A stretch of DNA of 64,000 nt, taken from positions 40,341,945 to 40,405,944 of the forward strand of contig NC_044190.1 in NCBI RefSeq assembly GCF_900880675.1. The letters run 5' to 3'. Position numbers and translations under genes: made by a program. This stretch comes from Sparus aurata (taxonomy: Eukaryota; Chordata; Actinopteri; Spariformes; Sparidae). Under the pieces are notes generated by a model. The model was not told where the DNA came from and made no database searches. It saw only the letters and a list, made by a program, of their open reading frames with translations. Within the stretch, counting starts at the first letter, position 1; the number at the start of each line of letters is the position of its first letter. Shown one piece after another: positions 1-13,158 of this stretch.

Positions 1-1595
1 GAAAGTCTTGACACTTCATCACAACACAGCATTTTAATTAGCTAACGTAGCAGCGCTAATGTTAGCTAACTCTGAGACGTCACGTGTCTGATGCGTGATG
101 TCGTAGAACACCTCCTCATTTCATTACAGGTCGTTCCACCTCGACAAAGATGGCGTCTTTCACACCTCCTTCAGTCCATCGACAAGCAGACATGTGACTC
201 AGTCATCTGGTCTCAGGTGACATCACAGGTAACATCCAGTGTTGCCAGATATCCTGAGAGAAACAAGCAAGCGGGCCTGTGAAAACAAACCCAAAACAAG
301 CGACTTCTCCATTCCTGGTAAAAAAAAAAAAAAAAAAGAGATTATTACACTTTGCACACACACAAATATCACCCTGAATCCAGAAGTATCATTGTATTTA
401 TTGTTGTTTTTATGTTATGATCCTTTTTTGTTTTAGTTCCAGGACTTCAAAACAATATGACATGCAAAACAACAGGAAGAGGAACATTTAACAACACGCA
501 CAAAAACCTGCAACCAGCGACTACCAATATTCATAAGCAACTTTACAGAAAAACAAGCCCAAAGTTGCTTATAATAAGCAGCAGCTGTGGTAACATCGAG
601 GCCGGAGAGGACTGATGGTCTGATGAGGAGCAACCAGGTTGGTCTGAGGATGTGAGGTCACCATCGAGCTGTTGAACGGGTGGATGTCAGTGATGTGTTT
701 ACTGAATTGCAGGTTCAGGGTTCAGAGATCTCCCAGCACTTATTAAAGGAACATTACAACAGTGTTCCTTGTTCGGTCCTCGCTGTCTAACTCTGCAGAA
801 CTTATTGCTTTCAGCCCGGTAACTCTTCATGAAAATGGGTTGAGAGTTGAGAGTGTGATTTAATTTGGAGCTGAGTGATGATTGGATGTGCTCACCACTG
901 ACTGAGCAGTGACAGAGGAGATTAATTCCTCCGACTGCAGGAGTGAAGCTCGTCTGCTCTTTCATTAGTCTTTAGGGCCATTTAACTCCAAACTCAGAGA
1001 GAACGTGGAGGATTAACACGGGCCGGCTGCCTCGCCGTGATTGATGCGTCGGATTACATTCATAAAATACAGTGAGAGGAGGTCGCTCGTGTCACGTATG
1101 AAGACATGACTCACGGCTGCAGTTATCTCAGCCGCGCGGCCGAGTCGACGCCATTACGGAGATGAAAGCCGAGCGTAGCGTAAAAGAAAGTTAATATGTA
1201 ATTTGCTGCGGTTTGTTAGGCGACCACGAGTCAGAGAAGAAGAAATACAGTCGGTCCGTCCTTTAAAGCCGACAGACGATTCACATCCATCACGACGCTC
1301 TGACGTCACGCCGCCAGGAAAAACACATATATGTTTTAATTAACCATCATTTTCCTGCTGCGACAGAGATACGTGTCAAAATATCATCCAGCACATAAAC
1401 ACCAACACGGTCCACTCAGGACGCTGCGTCGGCCAATCAGACATCAGCACGTTGATACTGACGATACTGATAATCTGGATATTTAAAAATGAAGAGATTC
1501 CGAGCTTTAATAAAGTGAATTTAACTGATGTTGATCGAGTCGTCAGCGAGCTGCTTCTGAGCTCCAAGACGGAAATATCGATATGAAAAATACAA

Positions 1596-1626
<31 letters not shown>

Positions 1627-1769
1627 CACATCCATCATGTTTTTATGTTTTAACTCTCCCAAGGTCGCTCAGCTGAAAATTTAATTATGTCTCAGTTCTT
1701 ATTAACCGGCACATTTTAAGGAGCTGGACTGTCGTAATTAATTTTTTTTTTTTGGAAAGCTATCCCACC

Positions 1770-1813
<44 letters not shown>

Positions 1814-3090
1814 TAAAGGAGATCTCTGCAGTTTAGGGAAAAATCTTTGTTTATGTGTGGCGGACCCTGCCACCTTTCCAGCTTCGAACAGTGTTCTTTC
1901 ACTTATGGAGAAAGAACGTTTAACCTCATTAATATTGTAAATATATCAAGTTTTTAGGACCGTTCATTCTGGAGAGGTTAGCGATGGTTCTGATTCTGCT
2001 GGACCTGCTGGAGCAGCTGTGAGTGGAACATTAAGATGACGTCAGTGAACAGAAACACTGAACTGTACACAGACACGAATCACTCAGAGATTAAAATGTC
2101 CAAATAAATCAAATTCAGACGGTTTCATTTTGGTTTTAACATTTAAAACAACAAATCACTTCAACAGACGGTTTCTGTTTGAATCAGGAGGAATTTTAGA
2201 TGAATGATTTAATGATTTAATAATTTTAATGATTTCACTTATTCATTGTTTTGTATCTATATTTTACAATTTGTCATTATTATTATAATATCATATTTTA
2301 TTCTAATGTTATTATTTGATTTAATTGATATTTTTATTGCCTGTGTTTATCATCAGTGTTTGAATTTGTTTCTGATCTCTTTGATTGACTGAAACAGAAA
2401 CAGTTTGTGTGTTTGACTTCAGATTACTGTCAGATAATTAATGCTGCTAATTAGAGCGCTGCTGTTTGTTCTGTGAGATCAGAGAGCTGCCTGATTAAAG
2501 GAGTAATCCACCAACATCACACAGATGACGCTGTGTTTGTCTGCTCCTGAGGAAACATCAGACAGTCAGCACGTTAAAGGAACAGTTCACCACAAATTCA
2601 GTCATCGTCTCCTCCTGCTGGGAGTCAGGACAGTTTACCTGAACATGAATACTTTTACTTTATATACTTTAAGTTCACTCTGCTGATGAAGCTGATGTTT
2701 AATTAGAGACAGACACAAGTTGCTTCACTGCATCGTAGAGACATCACACATCAACTCTGACTTCCTGTCTGATCAGAGACGCCATCAGAGCAGAAACTGA
2801 GACGTCAGGACTCGTTTCTCATGTACAGAGAGAAATGTCTGTGTGTCGGTCAGCATGAGCAACACTTACAAACGTGTTGTCTCCTAAAGAAAAGCCAGAA
2901 TAACAGAACAGAAGAGGTCGAGGACGCAGCAGATGTACTTTCACCAAAATGTCCTCGATTCATTCTGACTTCTTTTGGTTGGATGATAATTAAAAACCTG
3001 AGCTGAACTTCATGGAGGGAAACTTTGTTGTAGCACAACTTCTCGGTCAAGTTCTGGACAAAAGGCACAATATTTAGTTTTGTAATGAAA
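1..3090. other. Non-coding stretch, no gene recognised
   Basis: No exon of a recognisable family was found on either strand; open frames here are short and lack family motifs. The stretch holds palindromic GCTAAC/GTTAGC motifs near 40-70, a poly-A run near 320, a TG microsatellite at 1598-1625 and an AC microsatellite at 1772-1811. A 20-bp motif that recurs elsewhere in the window lies at 2574-2593. Unique-looking sequence at about 1010-1230 could be a conserved non-coding element, but this is a guess from its texture. Confidence 0.6.
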
Positions 3091-3117
3091 TGAGTCATGT
3101 GACCGCTGCAGCTGCAC

Positions 3118-3654
3118 CTGTACCTGTGTGGTTACCTGTGTGTGCACCTGTGTGTGCACCTGTGTGTGCACCTGTGTGTGTACCTGTGTGTGTACCTGTG
3201 TGGTTACCTGTGTGTGCACCTGTGTGTGCACCTGTGTGTGCACCTGTGTGTGTACCTGTGTGTGTACCTGTGTGTGCACCTGTGTGTGCACCTGTGTGTG
3301 TACCTGTGTGTGTACCTGTGTGGTTACCTGTGTGTGCACCTGTGTGTGCACCTGTGTGTGCACCTGTGTGTGCACCTGTGTGTGTACCTGTGTGTGTACC
3401 TGTGTGGTTACCTGTGTGTGTACCTGTGTGTGTACCTGTGTGTGTACCTGTGTGGTTACCTGTGTGTGTACCTGTGTGTGTACCTGTGTGGTTACCTGTG
3501 TGTGTACCTGTGTGTGTACCTGTGTGGTTACCTGTGTGTGTACCTGTGTGTGCACCTGTGTGTGTACCTGTGTGGTTACCTGTGTGTGCACCTGTGTGTG
3601 CACCTGTGTGTGCACCTGTGTGTGCACCTGTGTGTGTACCTGTGTGTGTACCTG
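3118..3654. repeat. 12-bp minisatellite, about 44 units
   Basis: The tandem unit is 12 bp, TGTGTGTGCACC, with two main variants ending GTACC and GGTTACC. Variants are interspersed, which suggests unequal exchange. Because the unit is a multiple of three, several frames on both strands stay open for about 180-215 codons and give four-residue protein repeats. I see no initiator context, splice sites or family match, so I call it non-coding satellite. Confidence 0.95.
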
Positions 3655-4202
3655 TGCACTCGTGTCTTATTAACACATGTCGGTTGGACACTTTGTATGT
3701 GTGACAACAAAATAAACGAAATCACATCAGATAAAATAAAGTCAGAACTGCAATATTTGTTTTGTTTGGTGTCCAACCGTCCTGTGATCCTGTGATCCGT
3801 CTACAGGAACGTTTCCTGCACGTCTCACTGTGTCTAACATGGAAAATGTGCCTGTGTTTCATTTTATAGATTTATTGTGCTCAAGTGTTTTCTTACTTTT
3901 AGACGTCACGCTGCAGCAGGAGGAAGAACTGACGACTTCAACACACACTGAACTAACGAGAGGATGAGGAGCAGGTGGAGGGAGGAGGAGCACAGGTGAG
4001 GGGACACGGGGCGGAGCTAATGAAGGAGGTGCAGTGCAGGTGAGGAGAGGCACAAGAAGACAGGAGAAAACACCTGGTGACACGACGATTATAAGATTAT
4101 CAGTGAAGATCGTCATCGTTAAATGATTATATATAAATCACTGTTGGCGTCACACGATCAGCTGTTGTGTTATTTCCACAGCAGCTCTGGATTACATAAT
4201 GT

Positions 4203-4247
<45 letters not shown>

Positions 4248-5544
4248 TCTAAATCTCCAAATTAAATCTGCAAACAAATAATTACTTGAGTCAACGAGAA
4301 CAATTAATGGCGTGCGGCCTCTGAGGACCGAATCTGCATATTGAATGAGCTCATTATCATAACGGTGAGAGACGGAGCGGCGCCTCGTGTTAATCAGCTG
4401 TTTAACCTCCTCACACCGACACGCTGATGAATACTCCACAATTAAACCCTCGACTGTTCACGTCACACGTGACGAGGCCGTCCTGCTCTGAACTCTGTCC
4501 GCATGTTTTATCCTCATCTCACATTCACGTCAGAGAAACACTTGTAGAAAATACTGTTGGAAAGTCTCTTCAGGTGATTTAATCATTTCAGAAACACACT
4601 TTTCCTTTAAGGTGTGATGAACAAACCTCCAGAGACCAGGTGGAGCTCTGCACTGACGTCTCAGAGGAGGGAGCTAACGTTAGCGCTGCTTCGTTAGCGC
4701 TGCTTCGTTAGCACATTAAAACTCTCCTCCGTCTGTGATGTGATGAAAAGAGTCAAACAGTGAAACAAACAGCAGGCACACTTCAGAGACAGATATTGTA
4801 TATTAACCATCTACTCCACTACATTTATCTGACTGTATTAGTTACTTATGTTAGAAAAGTTCAATTTAACACGATGTACCAATCAAACACTTTTGCGCCA
4901 AATAGAGATTTTTCCCCTTAAAACTTCTCACATTGTTTCATTTCAGTAAAATGTTCCAGTGATCCAGCGTCTCACAGAAAGCAAAGATTAGAGAAGAAGT
5001 GTGAACACTCATTAAACCTGAGATCTTCTGTGAGCGTCTCCATCATTAGTGGATCAAATCTGGCCCAGAGCAGCGAACAGTTCAGCCGGCTCTGCTTCAC
5101 TCACCTGTGGACTCACCTGTGTTATATTACAGACATGAGTCCATTAACAGAGCAGAGAGAGACTCAGGAACATGAGAACTGTGCTGCAGTCCCGTCTGCA
5201 GGGTATCATTAATGTTTCTGCTCATCACGATCACATCACATGATCATCAGCTGACGAGTCAAGAGACTCCTGGAGAAGACGGTTCGTCTCCATCTTTCAG
5301 CTGATCACGTTTCAGTTGATGATGTTTCAGCTGATGTTCGTTGATCTGCAGCCTCGTTTCCTTGAATCTCTGCAGAGGAGACGAGTGTAAAGACCTGAAC
5401 TGTGACTGATGGACACGTTCAGTGGACAGACATCCCTTTAATGATGGCTTCATGATAATGGAGGTTTTTATCCTACTGCAAATTATTTGTTCATTTTCTT
5501 TTGTCCAGCATAGTTTTTCTGTTTATTCTGTTATTCTATTTAAA

Positions 5545-5900
5545 GTTTAGTTTATTTGAAAACAGGGACAGTGCACATTAATAACATTACTGGAAATGCG
5601 CCAGAATTAGCCAAGAGGCAATTTTTCATCTGTAGTCCCTAGACAGATGTTAAAGTCACCCTAAAAACAGAACAGAATATAGAAAAAATTAGATTAGAAT
5701 TACAAAATTACTAGGCAGGGCAATCTACAAAACATGCACAGCAGTTAACAAACATGACAAAATAGCATATATAACATCAATTTAGAAAACATCATTCAAG
5801 ACGCAAGACACATCACACCACAGCATGCAAAGCAGAAGCACAAATACAGAATGCATGCAACACAATAAAAACAAGACCACAATAAGACAGCACGCAGTAA
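5545..5900. mobile_element. Possible dispersed repeat, class uncertain
   Basis: A low-complexity-edged block starting near AACAGGGACAGTGCACATTA and running into an A-rich, ACA-rich stretch. Its wording resembles a dispersed repeat I have seen in fish genomic DNA, but I cannot assign a family. No terminal repeats or target duplication were found. Confidence 0.3.
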
Positions 5901-6363
5901 AAAGAGAAGGTCTCATGTGTTTGAATTTCTCTCGTCTCTGCTCTTTGTTGTGTTTCAGATCTTTTCCTCAGACATTCTGTGCAGAAACACAGATTATATC
6001 CAGTTTTCTAATGTTATATTTTATATTTCTCCCCTCCTGTGTGAGGACATGTTGCCTCTACAGTTCAGTTCAGGTCGAGTCTGTGAGACTTTCACACAAA
6101 ACCAGAAACATCATGAAACGGTTGTCGTGGCGTCTCGTCGAGCTTCGTCGATCGGAAACAATGAAGCGGCGCTTTGACAGACGGATATCTGCTGACGTAT
6201 CGCCCGCCGGTCAGAGGTCGTTACCCCGCTGACTGATGGGAAACATTCTGATTTCCTTCAAGTGGACCAAAACCTTTCTCCTGCGTCCTGATTGGCTGTG
6301 ACAGGCTGATCAATAATCCAGCACTCAGGATGAAGGTTAAATGTGTGCTGTGAGAGAGAGAGC

Positions 6364-6431
6364 AGGTGAGTTCAGGTGAGCTCAGGTGAGCTCAGGTGAG
6401 TTCAGGTGAGTTCAGGTGAGCTCAGGTGGAT
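6364..6431 (+). repeat. 10-bp minisatellite of TCAGGTGAGY
   Basis: About seven tandem copies of TCAGGTGAGC or TCAGGTGAGT. Each copy contains an E-box (CAGGTG) and a perfect match to a 5' splice donor (CAG|GTGAGT) on the plus strand. No exon was found beside it, so the donor-like resemblance is probably incidental. Confidence 0.85.
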
Positions 6432-8943
6432 CTCCGGTCCGCTCAGCCTCTCTGATCTGAACAGCAGTTCTTCCTCTGGTCTCAGAAAAAAACTGTAAAA
6501 CACACAAGCTTCCCTTTGTGAGTGATTCTGGAGAGCAGAACCACTCACAGTCTGGATCAGAACAGAAAGAAAGATGAGTGGAGGCAGCTGATTGGCTGTG
6601 AAGTGAAGGAGCCACTTCCTGTTTGGTGACTCATCATCACATCGTCCTGCTTCAAACACCAGCAGTTTATTTTCCCTCCACGGCTCCAGATTCAGATTCA
6701 GGCTTCATATTTAATCCTTCCGCTTCACGTCGAGACGCTCCGTCCTGTTAATTGTGTTTTCCGTCCTCGTATGTTTTTCCCGAGCGCGGCGTGTGGAGAG
6801 CGAGCGAGGTCAGAGGTCAGCGGAGCGGCTGGCTAAACAGATCTGTTCATTAGCAAACAGCCGCTCACAACGCTCAGCGACCACATCCATCACACAGAAC
6901 CGCTGAGAGCAGCACACACACACACACACACACACACTGTACATGTATGTGTCGTCTGCAGGAAACAGCTGAAACATCAGCGCCTGAACACATTAATATG
7001 AATTTATTGTGCAATATTACCTTTGATCACTTCTCAGCCTCTCTGTGTTTCTGGTGCAGTTTTATCTCGTCTCTTCGTGCTGGTGGACAGATGTTGATGT
7101 TCAGACTCGAGAGGAGTGTTATAAAGAAAATAAGAGTATTTTGTGGCGGAGCCTCGTCCTCAGCAGTGAATATAATCTCTGTGTCCTGACTTATTTTGAG
7201 ATATGACATTAATTCAAAGTGTCAGAGGGAAGAGGAGCAGCACCGAGAACCTCTGACTGTCACACACAGAAAAACAATATCAACTCATTAAGATGTCAGA
7301 AAAATGTGTATCTGACCACGTCTTCATAAAAACACATCCTCAGGCACAAGAATTCATTTTTAATTCAAAAGATTATTCAAATAAAATATAATGTAGTGTC
7401 TGTTCTTTCCCTGTTGGTCTCAGTACCACCTCCCTTTGTGTTACTGTGATGTATTTGTTCGGACCGTCTCTGTATGAAGAGGCTGCAGCTGCTCTTCATT
7501 TTACAGTCTTGTGTTGTAAATGACAATAAACTGAACCGTGAAGTTCTGATGTGTGTCATCAGACCCAGAGTCCGACCAGAAAATAATGTTTTAGTCATGT
7601 CGTCATTTTCAGTAAAAACCTTTTTAGATGCTGGATCTTGAATCTCCGTCTGCAGCCGGACGTCCAGGTGATTCACGGGTCCATGTGGCGGCGAGTGTCT
7701 GTGGAGACAAATACAGAGTTACAACATGTGGAAACATCTGCAGACACACAGCTGCTGCACACACACACACACTGTCTGTTCTTTAGGATCTGAATAATGA
7801 CGTGCAGTCTCATCTTAACGTCCTCGTACACACACAAGTCTGATTCAACAGTATGGATCCATCAGTAGCCATGGAAACACAAATGTTCACATATTCACTG
7901 TGTTTAAAGTTGAACTTTACGGTTTAATCTTCTTTAAAATGTGAACTGAACATCAGTCAGAGGTGCAAACATGTCGTTATCAACCAAACAATGAAAAGAA
8001 GGCTGATTATAATTAATGCAGCGATACAGTGTTGTTTCTTTCGAGACAAAACCATTATATTACATATGTATAATAATATTAAACAAGGATAATGAATAAT
8101 ATATGTATTCATTATATTCTAATATAATAATGATATGATATTGTGAGTTAAATTGTTAGTTTTTTGCAATTGTTTGTTTTTATATTGTACACTGAAACAA
8201 GCAAAATTAACCGAATATGCAATGAAATATGACAAATGACATATTATATATTTAAACATTAATATATAACAGAAGAAGAAGAAGAAGAAGAAGAGTGACA
8301 GAGGAGAATGTAGTTTATGTGATTTTACTGTTTGATGTTTTGCTGCCATCTTGTGGAGACAATCATTTAAATCATCATCAGTCTGATTCATCAGCTGCAG
8401 ATTAAACAGAGATCAATAAATCAGTGAGTGACAGGCTCCACAGCAGAACTGTCACTCATGAGCGTTTATCATGTTTGTATGATGTTTGTTTTTATGCATC
8501 CAGGAGAATAAAGTTCAATAAAAACAAAGTTAATTAATTTAATTTCTGTAATAAAAGCAGTGATTACTGCTGATGAGATTAAAAAAAACATGATTCATTG
8601 AAGAATTCTGAACTCAAACTGTGTGATAGATCAATAAAACTGAACAATAACACAGTGAGAGATGTGACAATGTTTAAAACGGTTTGGTCCCTCTGAGCTT
8701 CCGTAGCCTTCGTCAAGTCAGCAAGAACCAGAGACGGAAAAGGACACTTACTTCAAAATAAAAGCATAAACTAAATTACGTCAGGTTGAACTGGTGATAC
8801 CACGTTAACAGATTTATATTTAGCATTATTAGAGTACAAAATAATAAAACAATTCTTTGGCCAGAAAAGTGATTTAATGTCTGACTCTGGCATTTTAAAT
8901 TGTAAGTAGTAGATGAGCAACAGTTTTATTTTGGAATACGTAA

Positions 8944-8950
8944 CCGGAAG
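8944..8950 (+). promoter_or_regulatory. ETS-type site upstream of gtf2a2
   Basis: The motif CCGGAAG lies about 150 bp before the gtf2a2 start codon, in GC-richer sequence without an obvious TATA box. ETS/GABP sites are common in TATA-less housekeeping promoters, so this is a reasonable promoter element. The transcription start itself is not visible. Confidence 0.4.
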
Positions 8951-9098
8951 CCGTGCCCCTGCCGTTAGCTTGTTGATGCTCTCTGTTGAACCGTTCGCTT
9001 GTTGTGGAAGGAAGCGGCTAGTTGTGTTAGCTCGTTAGCTTTGAGTGTGTTTAAACGATAGTTTGCTGTAGTTATTTGTTCCTCCGGTGGTTTCCATC

Positions 9099-10546
9099 AT
9101 GGCCTACCAGCTGTACAGGAACACCACGCTGGGAAACAGCCTCCAGGAGAGTCTGGATGAGCTCATACAGGTGCTACTCACCCCAAACATGACGCGCTGT
9201 TCGCTCACAGCTAGCCTCCGTTAGCATGTTGCTAACTGCAGCGGCGGCGCAGAGTGCAGTTAAGCTAACTAGGCTAACTTTAGCTCGGTAGCTGCGGTTT
9301 GCTTGCACTGATTTATTTCAGACAGAAGTAAATATCAAGTATTCTGTCTGCTGTGTTAAAAAGCTGCAGTTATTATCTGCTGCGGCTAATTAGCATCGTA
9401 TGAAAACAAGATCGTGCAGATAAACAGGAGTTAAAGTTCAGTGGATTAGCTTAAACCAGAGTGGAACAGTTACACCGTTCATCTGCTTTACTTCAGCGTC
9501 CTCCTGAGTGTTTCACATTGATGTGTCAGTGTTGTTTCTGTTAGCATGGACCTGGTTCCTGAAAGGTCCCGAGCAGAGCTGCGTACATGATGTAGCTGCA
9601 TATACTCAGATTAATCAGTTCAGTCTGTGTCTGCAGAGAAAGTTTGTTCTTCAGTGAAGCAAAGAAACAGACTCCACCATGGTGCACTGAACAGACTAAC
9701 CTTAATATCTCCCATAAAGTGCCTCTTGAGATCAACGTTACAGAATTAGTTTGGTATTATGGGAAATAAACCTTTCTACCTGAGGGTGAGTCAGTGTTCA
9801 GTACAGAGCTGCAGCCAGGACGTGGTTAGCCTAGCTTAGCATAAAAACATGTAAATATGACAGATGATGTTCTGGTTGTCCAACTCATAACCCTCAAACT
9901 GCATGTGTAACTGTTGTGTTCGTGTCCAGGTGGAACAGATGATATGACATGTGTAATCAGCGCTGTGAACTGTTCGACAGCGTGTGTCAGCGTGTGGACG
10001 CTGAGTGCTGCTGGGTGATAATCACGTCTTGTGTTTGTGTCCAGACTCAGCAGATCACTCCTCAGCTGGCTCTTCAGGTCCTCCTTCAGTTTGATAAAGC
10101 GATCAACACGGCGCTCGCCAGTCGGGTCCGTAACAGGGTTAACTTCAGGGTGAGTCCACCTCCTGTGACCTGTGACCTCCCTGCACGCTGGCAGGAAGCA
10201 GTGAAATGAGATTTCTTTGGTGATTTCAGGGCTTAAATGAGGATCAAATATCACTCAGTCACCTTCTGTACATCATATCTTGTGTTCGGGTTCAGTCAGT
10301 TAGTGCGATCTTGCCTGGCAGGATGTTCTTGATGTTTTGAAGTCCGTCTCAGTCTGTTCTGCCGTCTGTCCGTCTGTCCTGCAGGGCTCCCTGAACACCT
10401 ACAGGTTCTGTGACAACGTGTGGACGTTCGTCCTCAACGACGTGGAGTTCAGAGAGGTGACGGACCTCGTGAAGGTCGACAAGGTTAAAATTGTTGCTTG
10501 TGACGGAAAGAGCGAGTCGACCCAAAACAAAATGGATAAATGGTGA
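9099..10546 (+). CDS. gtf2a2: Transcription initiation factor IIA subunit 2 (TFIIA gamma)
   Basis: TFIIA gamma pairs with the TFIIA alpha/beta chains in the nucleus and stabilises TBP on core promoters of RNA polymerase II genes. Three coding exons were built: 9099-9170, 10045-10149 and 10385-10546, all joined at phase 0 with GT-AG introns, giving 112 residues. Exon 1 (residues 1-24, beginning [12 protein letters not shown]) and exon 2 (25-59) form the N-terminal helical bundle. Exon 3 (60-112, with [11 protein letters not shown] and [13 protein letters not shown]) forms the C-terminal beta domain. The match to vertebrate GTF2A2 is near identity through VACDGK. The last 11 residues, after VACDGK, differ from the human tail as I recall it (human protein about 109 residues). 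The start is the first ATG of the conserved N-terminus. An ETS site lies upstream and AATAAA at 10918. Confidence 0.97.
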
Positions 10547-10736
10547 ATATAAAACTTCCACAGTTCATATTTGTCTCGGTCGGACTTCACTGTTTGTGTC
10601 GGTTCTGTAACTTTCTGTCTGATTTCTTTCCCGTGTTCAGACTCCAGAGTGACGACTGTCTCTTCACGTGTTCTGATGGAGTCGCAGATGGACCTGGACT
10701 GTACATATAATTTATTACAGCAGAGTCACAGCTGAG

Positions 10737-10739
<3 letters not shown>

Positions 10740-10793
<54 letters not shown>

Positions 10794-10820
10794 CGTGTGT
10801 GTGTGTGTGTGAGTGTGTCA
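10740..10820. repeat. TG microsatellite in gtf2a2 3' UTR
   Basis: An interrupted (TG)n tract between the gtf2a2 stop codon and its polyadenylation signal, so it is probably transcribed in the 3' UTR. Confidence 0.9.
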
Positions 10821-10917
10821 GAGTGGACCAGTCACTGTACCTGCAGCATTTTTTTTATTATCAGTTTACAGGAGGTTTGTGTTCAGTTTGCTGTTGTCAT
10901 TGAGCTGGATCATCTTT

Positions 10918-10923
10918 AATAAA
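10918..10923 (+). terminator. Polyadenylation signal of gtf2a2
   Basis: Canonical AATAAA about 370 bp after the gtf2a2 stop codon, followed by a GT-rich stretch (GTGTGTGTTT near 10944) typical of a downstream element. Confidence 0.7.
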
Positions 10924-10949
10924 AACTTTATTTAAAACACAGAGTGTGT

Positions 10950-13150
10950 GTTTCCATGAATCCATTGATGAGTGTGTTCATTAGAAATGTTTTCCTACAG
11001 TAAAGACAATAATCATGTTCCTACGTTAACTTAAACCTCTGGGTGTTTCATCTTTTTAAAAACATAATCATCAGAATTAAAATCTGCTTCGTGTTCTGGA
11101 ACCTGAAGTCGATCCGTCTGCTTACAGACTAAAACGAACCAGACGATGAGCCCGAATCTACTTTTTCTTTGTTTTTATTTAAACATGAGAACCTCACATC
11201 ATGTATAAAAGAGTGCATCTTCAAAGTGATACGATTACAATGATCAACATTTACTTCTTTTGCTCAGAAACAAACAGGTCATATAGAGAATATAAATAGA
11301 ATTGTTCTGTTTACTGCAGAGAAATGGTTGAAACATCAGAAAGTTTAAAGGCTTCAGGAGGAGTCGTCCTCGTTACTGCTCTGATGTTAATCTGTATTTA
11401 TACACCAGGCAGATATTATAAAATATATATGAATCAGTGTAAAACATTGTGTTTTCATAATTAAACATATGTCTTCAATACTGCATGTGGTTTCCACGGC
11501 GACGAGTGGAAATGGCTTCTGCTTCCAGACGTTTAACAACTGAACTGAAGGTCGTATGAAGAAAGGGCTGATGGGAAATTAACGAGGACGAACTCGTGAT
11601 GATATTTACAGTGGAGATACGTGTCGTTCAGTTGAGATGAGACGATGTCGACACCTGATACGATAAATGGCTTTAAAATAAACCAGTTAAGTGTGTGAGG
11701 AGCAGCTTATGATGCCCGGCGCACCATCGTTGCCTTTAGAGCCCGGAGCTGAGCGACTGACGGAGACGTCAGCGCTGATCTCCACCTGTTGACACCTTAA
11801 AGCTGTTTATTACAGACCATAATACAGTCAGCAGGTGTGTCGGGGTCCAAAGCTGCTCCTGAACAGAGAAACTGCCAAACTACTAAATAATTACACAGCT
11901 CAGAAAATCCAGAAATACATGAATGTCATTAAATGCACCAAAACTACAAATAAAAAATTTAAAGGAGGCATTAATTTATTTATAAAATGTGACAAAGTGA
12001 TTTTTTTCTGTTTGCTTACTTTGTATTATTTCCTATATTTACTGATGTTTCCATCTATTTTACTACTTTCATTTATATTTATTATTTATGAACTATTTTG
12101 TAAAATTCAAAGAGCAAATGATACCGAAATTAATCTGTAAATAAAAACATCTAAAAATGAATACATCAATTAAAACAATGTCATATTAAATGGGCGGACT
12201 GAGCAGATTATTACAGAAATATCAGTTTAGGACAGATTTTATAAATGAATGCCTGCATTTATTTTCAGTTTAATATTTGGTGCATATTATGAGTTGAGCC
12301 ATTTATTGATGAACTGATCGATGTTTGAGTTTGGAGCACTCTGAGCTCTGTTAGCACCACGAGCCTCCATGTCTACGACTGGATCCTGCTGTTAGCGTTA
12401 GCTCCCTGTTAGCTCAGTGAGAACAGCTGTGTGTCTTCCTGTCAGGAAGCTTGTTATTTACATGTTGTGTTTAAATCAGCTGCCTCTCGTTGTTCAGCTT
12501 CCTGTTTGTTCGCTGCTCTCGTTCAGACTCGACTGAACTGAAAGTGTGGGACTGTGGTCACAGCAGACGAGCTGTGTGGAGACATCTGATGTTTCTTTGG
12601 TTGTTTTTCTGTTTTAAATCGAGTCTCAGCTGCTTTAGGAGGATGACTGGGTTTACAGTCTTGGGTGAACTGTTCCTTTAAATGGGAGTACAGTATTTAT
12701 GTCCTTGCAGGGACCCTGTAGCAGTGGTGACTTATACATTTTGATCCATCAGTTTGATGTGAGGAGGCAGTGTCTGAACCTGAACCAGCTTCATGAGAAC
12801 TAAGATTGGGCCCAGTGTCACCCAGCTGAGCCTGAACATTCATCAGAGGAGCAGCAGCTCTGAGCTGAGTGTTTCCATGGTTACTGGGTACGTTTGTGAC
12901 GTATAGGTCCTGACACGGATTCACTCAGCTGCCTCAAAGGGTAAAGGTCACATCGTAGCTGCCTCAAACTGACAGGACGTCTACAAACACCTTCTACAAA
13001 CACATTCCAAGTAAAAAAGACGCTTATAGAAAATGTAGAAAGAGTATAAAACAACACGTTTCTGCTCTCAGAGAACATAAAACATCCACCAGGTGAGCTG
13101 AAGGCCTCAGCTACCTCAGTGCTCCTTCCCTCCTCCTCTTCCTCTCGCTC
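10950..13150. other. Intergenic, gtf2a2 to znf395 3' end
   Basis: No protein-coding exon was recognised. The AT-rich block at about 11900-12200 contains only a compositionally driven open frame. A copy of the recurrent motif GTGAACTGTTCCTTTAA lies at 12665-12681. The znf395 3' UTR probably begins just below 13159 on the minus strand, but no clear minus-strand AATAAA was found near it. Confidence 0.5.
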
Positions 13151-13158
13151 TTCCTCGT

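Larger units (their letters stand above)
3655..8940. other. Non-coding stretch upstream of gtf2a2
   Basis: No gene was recognised. Contents: AC microsatellites at 4203-4244 and 6911-6939, a short GAA run near 8275-8293, a possible dispersed repeat at 5545-5900 and a 10-bp minisatellite at 6364-6431. AATTA-rich blocks at about 4255-4450 and 6690-6890 look like possible conserved non-coding elements. The region may be intergenic or lie within a large intron of a gene whose exons are outside the window. Confidence 0.55.

Noticed and set aside
3010..3795. About 200-residue HTQV or PVCV repeat proteins
   Set aside because: Products of a 12-bp satellite read in several frames.
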